The notes under the pieces are model-generated. The model searched no databases. It was not told where the DNA came from and saw only the letters and a program-made list of their open reading frames with translations. Below, piece after piece: positions 22,962 through 34,340 of a stretch of DNA of 64,000 nucleotides. Positions within the stretch are counted from its first letter, which is position 1; every line of letters starts with the position of its first letter. Origin of the DNA: Exophiala sp. HKRS030 (lineage: Eukaryota; Ascomycota; Eurotiomycetes; Chaetothyriales; Herpotrichiellaceae); NCBI GenBank assembly GCA_023897205.1, contig JAHWDD010000006.1, positions 2,666,001 through 2,730,000 on the forward strand, in the 5' to 3' direction. The translations under genes and the position numbers were made by a program.

Positions 22962-24913
22962 ATGTCGCGCCAATCTGCGAACGATCTCTTTCTTTCCGCC
23001 GACCAGCAAGACTTGCTCATGGCTGCACTGAACTCGAACCAATCTCCAAACCTCAAGTCCGGATCCAACACTACCAAGACCACCCCTCAGGCTCCGTCTT
23101 TCACACCAAACATGTCCAGCGCTCCAGATTCCGGTCATCTAGATTTCTCGGATGACTCTCCATATCTTGACTTCGATCCCGATGGAGACTTTGATGACTC
23201 GTTCAACTATGATAGTTCCTCCCGCATGATCGGAGATATACCCGGTGAACTTCACGACAAAAGAAAGAGCATTGGCGCCGATGACGACGAGGACGAGGAA
23301 GGCGGTGGTAAGAGACGAGAAGGCGAAGACAGGACCGCGAAAAAGCCGGGTCGAAAACCGCTGACCTCTGAACCTACAACAGTAAGTAGGTCTGACTCGC
23401 TCGCCGGCAAATCTAACCTTGACAGAAACGCAAAGCCCAGAACCGTGCTGCCCAACGAGCATTCCGTGAACGAAAAGAAAAACATCTAAAGGACTTGGAG
23501 ACAAAGGTGGAAGACCTTGAAAAATCCTCTGAGTCAGCCAATCATGAGAACGGACTCCTTCGTGCACAAGTCGAAAGGCTTCAGGTCGAGCTCAAGGAGT
23601 ACAGGAAGCGACTTTCCTGGGTCAGCAGTAATGGTCTGAACAAGTCTCAATTTACTGTCCAGACTCCCAACCGTATATCCGCTGCAAACAGTCAAAATGA
23701 TTTCCAATTCGAATTTCCCAAATTCGGTGATTTGCCGTCCATGCCAGGGGCCAATGCTCTCAACAACACGAGAGGCCAAGTTAGACAAGCAGGCATTCCC
23801 AAGAAGGCGGGAAGTGGCTCCTCCCCAACAAGTCAGACCGTCAATGGGGGACGATCGACTTCATCTGCCGCACAGCAAAATTCCAATGTCCGGTTCGCTT
23901 CGGTCAGTCAATCGCCGATAAGTAATATCTCGGCTTCGCCTCAGCCCTTAACGGGTCAAGCCAACGGAGGAAGTGTGGACAGTTTGACGGGACTCTTTAG
24001 CCCTTCCATACTAGAAGCTAGTCGTCATGCTTCGCTTGGAGGGTACTTTCCTCAAAGCACCTTCAACAATAATTCGCAATCTGCTCGTGGCAGCGTTGAC
24101 AATGGATTGACGAGTAGAGTTCCAGGAGTGTACTCTAATTCAACCACCTCCATATCGGATTCTCCGGGATCGTCGTCAGAGTCTCAAAATGCTATCTCAT
24201 CTATGGGCACAAGTCCCGAACCAAGTCTGAACTCACCTGCTAACAAGCTGACTGAGTACAACCTCAATCCCATCTCAGAGGAGAATCAGTTTCCTTTCGG
24301 AGGTAAGGACCACCTCTGCAAACAGATTTCCCAAGCGTGCGGCTGCGTGGATGATCCTATACCTCCGATGTGGAAATTATCTAACTCTGATTTACCAGGC
24401 TATGCAACCAATTCGGGCTTTGATGGCAATGGGATCAATTGGCTTGCACAACAAAACAACAACACCTTCGACCCGATCTTGTTCGGAGACTACCGTGAAA
24501 CTCAAGACAATATATTGTCGCAAGATTTCGGATCCTTCTTCAACGACGCCTATCCTCTACCGGACCTGGGCAGCCCTCTCCATAACTACACTGACATTAC
24601 AACGGAGACGTCCACCAAACCAGACCTTATGAGGCAGGTTGATCTCGCCAAGGAGGGCGAGCAGGTCGTTCCGGATAATGATAAGCCCATGAGTTGTAAC
24701 AAGATCTGGTTTGTGAAGACTCGCACTGGACCTAAATCAGCAGCACTGACATTTACCTATAGGGATCGTCTCCAATCTATGGAGAAATTCAGAAACGGTG
24801 AAATCGATATCGACAATCTTTGCAGTGAACTACGAGCCAAGGCCAAATGTTCCGAAGGCGGGGCGGTGGTCGATCAGAAAGACGTTGATAAGATTTTGGG
24901 CGCGGCAAGATGA
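22962..24913 (+). CDS. YAP1: Oxidative-stress bZIP transcription factor (Yap1/AP-1 type)
   Basis: Redox-sensing activator that accumulates in the nucleus when its cysteines are oxidised, masking a nuclear export signal. Exons 22962-23381, 23426-24708 and 24763-24913 encode 617 residues. Order: acidic N-part; basic region KRKAQNRAAQRAFRERKEKH starting directly after intron 1; leucine zipper (LETKVEDLEKSS and following); Ser/Asn-rich middle; n-CRD with C-x6-C-x-C (CKQISQACGC); and C-terminal c-CRD with three cysteines (MSCNKIW, LCSELRAKAKC). Intron 1 is 44 bases, gtaagt to gacag. Intron 2 (24709-24762, gtttgt to tatag) is 54 bases and in frame, lying inside the c-CRD; removing it gives CNKIWDRLQSMEKF, the expected family reading. 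The start is the first ATG after a long ATG-free leader. Assignment is firm. Confidence 0.93.
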
Positions 24914-25871
24914 TGCGAGGAAGTCAGCAGATTCTTGTTTTGCTTATAGCCCGCCACAAGTTGCGTCTCGGATCTGACCCGAAACGGCCCATGGAGAAAG
25001 CCTGGGAAATGCAGAGCGCACGCTTTACATTTGGACATGAGGCTATGATTATATACAGGAAAATGGGTATCATGATTTTGGGGTGGAGTTCAGTCTTGAA
25101 AAATGAAAGCACCATTTGAGATGCGTCAAATCATATTCGATTACCCTTTGTGCGATACACCAGTGGCAGGGGAGAGGATTCAAGGAAACTGGATATTTGT
25201 ACTGCTAGGTACCAAGGTGTAAGTAGCCTTTGGGTCCGATCGGAGCAGCTTGAGCTTCAATGTAATTTATCCTATCCATACCACAATAAATCGTTGGACC
25301 TTTAGACAGGAATCGTGTAGCTTTGCGTCTCGAGCCATGCGGACTATTTCAAAAACTTGAATTTCGCAAGGCACAGGACAGCAATGATGCCAGGATGAGA
25401 AGCGTGATGGAGTGCATCATATGTCGAAAAGGGTTAGTCCGAAGTCGATGCCAAGCCCAGCTGTTCTAACTAGCAGCTCCAGAATCCAGACGCCAGACGC
25501 CAGACGCCAGAAGCCAGAAGCCCAGAAGCCAGAATCCTAAGTACAGGTACCTAAGAATCCAAACTTTCTTCAGGTTCCCCGGGGGTCAACTTAATCGTAC
25601 TGTTGTGAATATTGTAGACCAGACATCCAACTCACTGCTTTTACCTCGACTCTCCATTCAATTCCACGCCTTCCTGCACCTTAACCATCATCGCCTTCTT
25701 ACTACGTCCTTCAACAACAACAGAGACACTGTCACCCTCAGACCACCGTGCTTCATTTACCCTCTTTCACTAATACTCGTTGTCTCAGTCGTGCCGCAAC
25801 CTTCACCTGCCTCACCTGCGCCTCGTCACTTTCCACCAGTTTTTTGCGCTTGAATCATTTCGCATTCACTC
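24914..25871. other. Intergenic region YAP1 / DUF2433 gene
   Basis: Should hold the YAP1 3' UTR and the promoter of the next gene. It contains a degenerate 7-mer repeat (listed separately) and a CT-rich leader from about 25600. No gene seen. Confidence 0.5.
25488..25537. repeat. Degenerate CCAGACG/CCAGAAG tandem repeat
   Basis: About seven copies of a 7-base unit that drifts from CCAGACG to CCAGAAG along the array, about 450-500 bases before the next start codon. Confidence 0.8.
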
Positions 25872-25991
25872 ATGGCTTCTGTGAGTTCTTTCAGACGCAT
25901 CTCTTCTCTCAGTCCACTTGTCTCCCGCTTCCAAACTCTTCCACTGTCGTGCCCGCAAAGCCGACAATCGCCACGAAAGCAAATCCACTAA
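25872..25991 (+). promoter_or_regulatory. Upstream ORF of 39 codons just before the DUF2433 gene
   Basis: ATG at 25872, TAA at 25989-25991, only two bases before the main ATG at 25994 and in a different frame. The 39-residue product is rich in Ser and Arg with no acidic residues. Its closeness suggests termination-reinitiation control of the main frame; this is inference. Confidence 0.45.
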
Positions 25992-25993
25992 TC

Positions 25994-28338
25994 ATGCGTC
26001 CATGGCAGCCACGCCCTCAATATCAAAATCAGCCATACCTACCTAACGGCACCAACTCTGGTCCGGTCCCGGGCGCTCAGGCTCTTCTTCCTAATAATGG
26101 CAGAATTATCCAATCCGGTCCCATTCGCGTCCTATGTATCGCTGATGTCAGAGGTTCGTTGATCAGGCTACCGCCTCGAAGATGCACAAGCTGATGATCC
26201 AACAGGCAATCTGAAATCCCTGAACGAACTCGCCAAAACCGCCAGAGCCGATTATATCCTACACACTGGTGATTTTGGCTTCTACGATAACACCTCTTTG
26301 GAGAGAATAGCGGAGAAGTCAGGAGCTTCGACCTTCAATCTCTTGAAATAGGGCTGACCCATGACTTAGGACTCTGAAACACGTGGCACAGTACTCACCA
26401 CTGTTGAGCGAACCAGTCAAACGTCAAATTGCCCAGCCCAACACCTCGCGACCCATCAAGCAACTCTTTTCACCTGATCAGCTTCCCTTGTCCGAACTAC
26501 CTCTGCTCCTCAACAAGCAAATCACGTTAGACGTGCCCGTCTATACCGTCTGGGGTGCTTGCGAAGATGTGAGGGTTCTCGAAAGATTCCGGTCTGGTGA
26601 GTACAAGGTGGAGAATTTGCACATCATTGACGAAGTCAATTCCCGACTGCTCGATATTGGAGGCGTCAAACTCAGACTTCTGGGTCTTGGTGGTGCCGTA
26701 GTCATTCACAAACTCTTTGATAATGGTGAGGGCAAGACCTACATTGCCGGTGGACAAGGCACAATGTGGACAACCTTATTACAGATCGGTGCCTTGATCG
26801 ATACGGCCAACCGCGTGTACGATCCTTCAGAGACCCGAATCTTCTTGACGCACGCCTCTCCGGCAAGGGATGGTATCCTCAACCAACTCTCTGTGACCTT
26901 GAAGGCAGACTTCTCCATCTCAGCTGGTCTGCACTTTCGGTACGGTAGTTCATATAATGAATTTTCCGTCAATCCTTCTTTGGATCACTATCGCGGCAAG
27001 CTCGCAGCGTCCAAAGCATCATTCCAAGATGTCTGGGAGACCGTCAAACTCGACGTTGAACAGGCCATTGAGTCCAATACGAGCCACAAGGCACTTCTGC
27101 ACAGCGCACTGGAGATCGTTGACAAGATGCCTAGCACAGCAAATGGAGGAAATCCGTTTGGTGGCCCGGTCGGTGGTGGGGCTGCGGGTCAGGTTGACGA
27201 GAGTGCATTCAAAAACATGTGGAATTTCAACCTTGCTGATGCCGCGTTTGGTTATTTGGTTCTCGAGATTGACGGTGGTCGTATTGGAACAGAGATGCGC
27301 GCACAGGGATTCAACTTTGCCCATCGTGGCAAGCCTGGTCAAGCCCAAGGCATTCCACAACAACCTTCCACTGCACCAGGCCCCATCCCCTCCGGGCCGG
27401 CTCCAGTGTCGGCACCCACAGGACCTTCTCAGAGCCGTACTCCTGCGTTTCAAGCGCCCGCACAGCCGTTTCCACAAGCACCAAAGCCTCAACCACAGCA
27501 GCAGCCGGGAAGATCTGTTCAATCAGGTGTCAGCCCTGCAGCCAAATCTGCAACACCACCTATCGCACCTTCACCAGCGCCTCCTGCGACTCAGGCTAAG
27601 CCATTGACACCTCAACCATCTTCCGGCTCAATTCCAACAACCTCTGTACCTCCGAATAAGCCGTCAACTCCTGCAACAAATGGGTCCGCAACGGCTGAAA
27701 AAGGTGCGGATAGCGAAGCAGCCAAAGCCAAAGCAAGTACACCAGTTGCTGATCGTCGACCTTTACCAACAGCTCTCTACGTCAGCACCGTAGAAACTGA
27801 GCAAGCCGCGAGAGAACTGATTGCCGAGGAAGATCGCGACAAGATCAAGGCGGTAGTCCGACTAGGAAACAAATTTTTCAACTGGAAAGTCCAATTTGAG
27901 AACCACGAGATCGCCTCAGGTGCTCTCACTCGAGCCCAAGCAGAGTTACAAAAGCACAAGAGCCCCACTGGACGACCACCCAAGATTGTCTTCTTCGAGG
28001 AGAAACCTACGACGTTTCATCAGCGTGATAACCCAAGTCATGGCGGAGCAGGAACCTGGCAAGGCAGCGCGCGAGGAGCTTCCACCACTGCAGGTTCTAC
28101 ACCTTCCCGTGGAGGATACCAGAGTGGAGGAGCAAGTGACAGCGAAGGTGGAAGGGGTCGTGGCGGTTTCCGAGGGCGTGGCGGACGTGGACGAGGAGAT
28201 GAGCGGGGTGGACGCGGTGCTAGAGGAGGTGGCCGTGGCAGCTACCAGAGCAAGGGCACGGACGGAGCGTCAGACAGCAAGGCTACCGAAACGAAAGTGG
28301 GTGACAGCAAGCCAGTGACTGCTTCTGGGGAGAACTGA
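25994..28338 (+). CDS. DUF2433 calcineurin-like phosphoesterase-fold protein with RGG tail
   Basis: Exons 25994-26153, 26206-26317 and 26370-28338 (both introns 52 bases) encode about 746 residues. The N-terminal domain resembles fungal DUF2433 proteins: IRVLCIADVRGNLKSLNEL and YILHTGDFGFYDN match the first two blocks of metallophosphoesterases, but the usual D-x-H reads D-x-R and GD is followed by FGF, so metal binding may be altered. VYTVWGACEDVRV and TYIAGGQGTMW, then FLTHASPARDG, provide later blocks. A Pro/Gln/Ala-rich linker (about 330-450) and a conserved helix region follow, then a C-terminal Gly/Arg-rich stretch with many RGG units near 690-725 that suggests RNA binding. The reading frame switches at both introns fit exactly. 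Biological role is unknown to me; the phosphoesterase fold plus RGG tail hints at RNA-linked function. Confidence 0.82.
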
Positions 28339-30020
28339 ACGGGCGCTATGGGGAACAACAGTGACTCATCAGTAGAGTCGAGGGAGATTTATTTGTTTCA
28401 CGGGGATGGTGCGCTGCATTACGGGCGGCGCCAATGGTAACCCGAAATATGGGTGGGAAGTAAGACTCGGCTGGAGATGATTCAAGCTGAAGGCTGCGAA
28501 CACCAACGGGACAGGGATGGGAGTTGGAACCATTTCTTTCAACGTATCATCCCCTCGCAGCGAGCGCTTTTCGTTTCACTCATTGTATTCTACTACTCGC
28601 TAGATGAGAGACAAAAGCATGCACATTAGGTACTCCACCTGTTCATGCAACAAGTGATAAATCAAAATCCCAACCAGCGAGAGGAATGAGGTAGAGGACG
28701 AAGGGCGTCTAGAAGTTGTTATATTTATGCACCATCCTTTTCCCAGAGAAGGAGAGTGGAGCCCCGAGTAATCTACGTGCCCTATGATCCCCGAGCATCG
28801 ACCTCTTATTCTGACCCTGCGTAGCATCGCTCTGTGGAAAGCATGCCAACAGTCGTGCCTAAGCACTGGTTTATTCAGATTTTTGACCGGCCTACTTATG
28901 AAAGTTCACGCTGGTTTTCCGCTCTTCTTGCATACCCCTCTTAGGTAGATAGATGTAGTCCCTACGATTAAAACACACCAGCGGCTGTTGTGAACTAGCA
29001 TTGTCGAGACTTCCCTGCGTGCCTGGCAGACGGACCTTCAAAGTCCAGCCTGGCTTCTCAGGTTCACTGATACTTGACATTATAGCAAGGACGAATATGC
29101 TTCGGTGATTAGCTAGAGCAATTCCCGCTGTTAAGTGGTGAGCAGTGGACTTTGCACGAATATTTGGCCGGGAATGACGGAATATATAAAACTCCATAAA
29201 ATATAGTCGCGTGGGTAGTTGAGCATCTGCCGTGTTATTTACACACCTACATATGCAAGCTTTGGAGGAACTTATGACCATCCATAGTACGAGAAATGTG
29301 GATGAGCTTACGCGAGGCATAGAACTATCTCGCTATTTGCGTCGTGCTATCGCGGTCTTGCGAGGCGTGACAATGAAGGAGCATGCATCCACGTTTCAAC
29401 GTGCGCATGTCTCCGATCGTTGCACTTCTGCAGAGCTTCAAATACGGTAACGGCACGCACTGCCTACAGCTGTCATCTCAAGTCGATATCCGTGACTGAA
29501 ATCTAAAGTCCACCTCCGACCTCTCTGCGTACTTGAGGCCGGAACGATACATTAGCACGATTAGGTAGGTAGGACGCAAAGGTACGAAGTCACGTGCGAA
29601 TCTAGCAATTGCCTAGGCATTTCATTTTCGGATAACATACCTCAATAGGATAGGATGGTGACGTCGCAAGGTACGAGCGATTGTATCTTGACCACTCCAC
29701 AATAACAACTGCTCATCCGAAGAAGGTGATTCCTCTCATCTACACCTTCGGCCTGCTCTTGAGGATATTTCCCATTACATTCCCTTCGTCGCAATCTATC
29801 ATAACACCGACCTATCGGACGACGTCCTCTATCACTCAAAGCGAGCGAAATCAAGCAAGCACCCTGCGTCGCTAATCTCAGGCTTACGCCTGCTCTTTCA
29901 ACTCCTGCCTGCCGCCTGTCGCTGTGCTGCTTTGTCCACAATGCAATTCTTGTCTTGGGGACAAAAACGATTATAGTGAACAAGCATACCTGACCAAAGA
30001 TCTTCCTTCGGATCGCCGCA
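28339..30020. other. Intergenic region DUF2433 / NPC1
   Basis: 1.7 kb between two + strand genes; holds the terminator of the first and promoter of the second. A TAGGTAGGTAGG motif lies near 29563. No gene-like signal. Confidence 0.5.
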
Positions 30021-33000
30021 ATGCGCCCTCTCGTATCGGTCCTTGCCGCCGCTGTCGCTTTTCTCTCTCTTCCGTTAGCAACCTCGGCGTCTCTCGCCAC
30101 ACCTCTTCACGAGCCTGGTCGTTGCGCCATTCGTGGTAGCTGTGGCAAGCAGGGTTTCTTCGGATCAGATTTACCTTGTCCGGATAATGGGAAGGCCGAG
30201 CCTCCTTCCGATGCTGTGCGAAAGAAGCTGGTAGATCTTTGCGGTGCCAAATGGACAGACACCGATGTTTGCTGCGAAGAATCGCAGGTTGATGCTTTAA
30301 ACAAGAATCTGAAGTTGGCGGAAAGGATAATCGCTTCCTGTCCAGCTTGCAAGGAGAACTTCTTCAATATATTCTGCACATTTACATGTTCTCCCGACCA
30401 GTCGCTCTTCGTCAATGTCACACAACTTGGAAAAGCATCTAATGGCAACGATGTCGTCACAGAACTGGATAATCATTGGTCAAAAGACTATCAGAGCTCT
30501 TTTTATGACAGCTGCAAAGAGGTCAAGAATGGTGCTAGTGGTGGTAAAGCCATGGCTTTCATCGGCGGAGGAGCTCAGAATTACTCCGAGTTTCTCAAGT
30601 TTTTGGGAGACAAGAAGCTTCTTGGCAGCCCTTTCCAGATCAATTTTCTGGAGAAGCCGCGATATGCTGATCATGATGGCTTGAAGCCTAGTGATCCCAA
30701 ATCATACGCCTGCAACGACTCGGACCCTAATTACCGCTGCAGCTGCGTCGACTGCCCAGCTGTTTGTCCAACCCTCGAGCCTGTCGGCGCCGTCGAATAC
30801 TGTCATGTCGGAAAGCTTCCTTGTCTTTCTTTCGCCATCATCATAGTGTACTCCATATCTCTGATGCTCCTCATTACGGCCATCTCTGGTCATATCGCAT
30901 ACCGGAGACACAAACGCAAGAAAAGTGAAAGGCTGCAACTGCTACAAGACTCAGCCCCTAGTGATGACGAGGATGAAGGCGACCTCGTTCACAATGCCGG
31001 CATGCTTGACAGGCCGCAACGCAACTACTACCTGAATCAGGTGTTTGATCGTGCTTTCAGCAAATTAGGAGGCTTTTGTGCGCGTTATCCTGCGCTGACA
31101 ATTGGGACAAACATTTTGGTCATCGGCCTTCTCAGTCTCGGTTGGTTGAGATTCGAGGTTGAGAGAGATCCTGTACGCTTGTGGGTCAGCCCTACATCTG
31201 ATGCTGCGCAAGAGAAAGCGTTTTTTGACACGAACTTCGGACCATTCTACCGGACAGAGCAAGCTTTTCTCGTGAATGATTCTTCCACGGGAAATGGTGT
31301 TGTTTTGAGCTACGAGAACCTTAAGTGGTGGTTTGACATCGAAGATCGAATCTCACGACTCTTGTCTCCAGTAAATCGCATCACACTGAGTGATGTGTGC
31401 TTCAAACCCACAGGCCCTGCTTGTGTGGTCCAGTCCGTCAGCGGATGGTTCGGCGCTGGCTTAACTGAAGATTGGCAAGAACAAATCGAGCTCTGTGCTG
31501 CTCATCCTGGCGATCAACTATGTTTGCCAGCATTCATGGATCCTCTTCCACCAGGCCGTGTCCTTGGTGGATATAGCAGCATTGATAACATCACCGAGGC
31601 GAAAGCAATGATGACTACCTGGGTCGTCAACAATGCTCAACCAGGTACTGACTTGGAGGCACGAGCTGAAGAGTGGGAACGTGCTCTTAAGCACGAACTT
31701 CTTATCGCGCAGCAGCAAGCTAGCGCTCGTGGCCTGCGATTGTCCTTTAATACTGAAATCAGTCTCGAAGAGGAGCTCAACAAATCTACCAATACTGACG
31801 CTAAGATCGTGGTCATCAGCTATATTGTCATGTTCATCTATGCTTCATTGGCTCTTGGCTCTGCTAGCTTGTCTTTCAAGTCACTTCTCAACAATCCCTC
31901 CAATGCCTTTGTACAATCAAAGTTTACCTTGGGTGTCGTCGGTATTGTCATCGTCTTGATGTCAGTCTCTGGATCTGTTGGTTTGTTTTCAGCGCTTGGA
32001 GTGAAGGTAACCTTGATCATTGCCGAAGTCATTCCGTTCCTAGTCCTTGCGGTTGGTGTTGACAACATCTTCCTCATTGTTCACGAGTTTGAACGAGTTA
32101 ATGTCAGTCACCCGGATGAAGAAATCGATGAACGTGTTGCAAAGGCACTGGGCCGTATGGGACCTAGTATCTTGCTATCTGCGTCTACTGAGACCATCGC
32201 CTTCGCTATGGGGCTTTTGTTGGAATGCCAGCTGTCAAGAACTTTGCGGCCTACGCAGCAGGCGCTGTGTTCATTAACGCCGTGCTCCAAGTCACCATGT
32301 TCATGTCAGTGTTGGCACTGAACCAACGTCGTGTGGAAAGTCTTCGAGCCGATTGTTTCCCTTGTGTGACTGTCAGACGCGCAAATGCGGCGAACTTGCC
32401 CGGACACTTCTTTGGCAGTGACGAGGAAAGTTGGCTCCAACGCTTCATTCGGAAAACTTATGCACCGAGACTGCTTGACAGAAAGATCAAGACATTTGTC
32501 GTGACGTTCTTCGTCACATTGTTTGCCGCAGCAATTGCACTTCTTCCCAAGGTTGAACTTGGACTGGACCAGCGGATAGCAATTCCCTCAGATTCCTACA
32601 TGATTCAGTATTTCAACGACTTGTACGCATACTTTGGTTCTGGTCCACCAGTATATTTCGTCACACGAGATCTGAACGCCACAGAAAGAACCCATCAACA
32701 ACAAGTATGTGGACGATTCACAACTTGCGATGAGTACTCATTGGCATATATTCTCGAACAAGAATCCAAACGTCCAGATGTGAGCTACATCAATTCAGCT
32801 ACAGCAAGTTGGCTCGATGACTTTTTCTATTGGCTTAATCCAATTTCGGACTGCTGTACCAACGACAATGGTGATACATGCTTCGCCGAAGATGAGTGGA
32901 ATATCACTCTTTCCGGAATGCCTACGGGAAACGAATTTATACATTATGCTGAGAAATGGATACATGCACCTACAGATGCGGACTGTCCAAACGGAGGACA

Positions 33001-33877
33001 AGCTGCATACTCTAATGCTGTGGTCATAGACTCGAACAACACCAATATCCCAGCCAGTCACTTCAGGACATTTCACACTCCTTTGCAAGGCCAGGAAGAC
33101 TTTATCAATTCTTATGCAGCAGCAAGAAGGATATCCGAGGATATCTCCAGGAGACATAACATTGATGTATTTCCTTACAGCAAGCATTACATATTCTTTG
33201 ACCAGTACAGCACAATCGTCAAGCTAACTGCCACATTATTGCTCGTTGCAGTTGCCATCATCTTCATTCTCACTTCATCCTTACTAGGATCTCTCCTCAC
33301 GGGTGCAGTGGTTGCTGGAACGGTCATTATGATTGTTTTGGATATTATTGGCGTCATGGCGGTTGCAGGCGTATCACTTAATGCTGTATCGCTTGTGAAC
33401 CTGGTCATCTGCGTGGGTATTGGTGTCGAATTCTGTGCTCACATTGCCCGTGCTTTCATGTTTCCCAGCAAATCAGTCATGGAGCGAGCAAGGCATAAGT
33501 TCCGAGGAAAAGATCTTCGGGCTTGGACAGCATTGGTCAATGTTGGTGGTAGTGTCTTCAGCGGCATCACAATCACCAAATTCTTGGGCGCGACGGTTCT
33601 GGCTTTCACTCGAAGCAAGATCTTTGAGATCTATTACTTCCGCATCTGGCTGGCACTCGTTATTTTGGCAAGCTCGCATGCTCTAGTCTTCTTGCCGGTG
33701 GCTTTGAGTTTCTTTGGTGGTGAAGGCAAGTCAATGGGATGAATCTCTCATCATTATAGGCTAACAATTTTCTTAGGCTACATCGACCCTGAAAGTGAAG
33801 GCGGCCTTGAGGAAGATTTGGCCAGTCGCAGATATCGAAGTCTCTTGCCCGACGATGATTACGATTCTGACGAGTAA
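30021..33877 (+). CDS. NCR1: Niemann-Pick C1-type sterol transporter (Ncr1), one frame break
   Basis: Vacuolar/late-endosomal RND-family protein that moves sterol from the lumen to the membrane. Intended length is about 1,268 residues. A signal peptide (about 1-23) precedes the Cys-rich sterol-binding N-domain (GRCAIRGSCGKQGFFG, SCPACKENFFNIFC). A membrane helix and two lumenal domains follow, with the sterol-sensing domain around 595-760 (ISYIVMFIYASLALGS, FLVLAVGVDNIFLIVHEFER) and a second RND half (LNAVSLVNLVICVGIGVEFC). The frame breaks at 32210-32213, where ATGGGGC needs one more G; this falls inside the sterol-sensing domain, and both sides otherwise match continuously. The last intron (33726-33776) has a probable GC donor (gcaagt, ending cttag), giving a tail GYIDPESEGGLEEDL and stop at 33875-33877. 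A GT donor three codons earlier is an alternative. Confidence 0.9.
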
Positions 33878-34340
33878 CAAGGAGGGTTGTTATCGCTGAT
33901 TTTTCCCAAGTATCTGCATAGCCTGGGCGTAATGGAACCAGTGTAGATCTCCATAGGGCATTTCAATCATGTATATCTAGAAAGTCAAAGCCTTTTGGAC
34001 CGATGCACTCTTTCTCAGCTCCGGAAAGCGTCGAAAATACACTGAAAGCAAATGAGAGACACAAACCCATTTTCATCTGTCTTCAGAAACGAACACACAC
34101 AATAAGGCTCTTCAAATAACTGCCTCATCCTTTCCTCACAGCGGTACATAATGGCACCGGATCAGCAGATGTTTATCAATTGGCTCCCTCGGACTGCTAT
34201 GTACCAATTTGACATTGTGGTACAAATATGGAGTAAACAGGACCGCCTACTGGCGAATTATCTGCTCAACCGCGGCTGAAACCTTTGATGCTCTTTGACA
34301 GCTCTCAGTTCCCACCCACCGAGCCGGCCAGGCCAGAAAC
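33878..34340. other. Intergenic region between convergent NPC1 and membrane-protein gene
   Basis: 463 bases between two stop codons. No gene or repeat seen. Confidence 0.5.
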
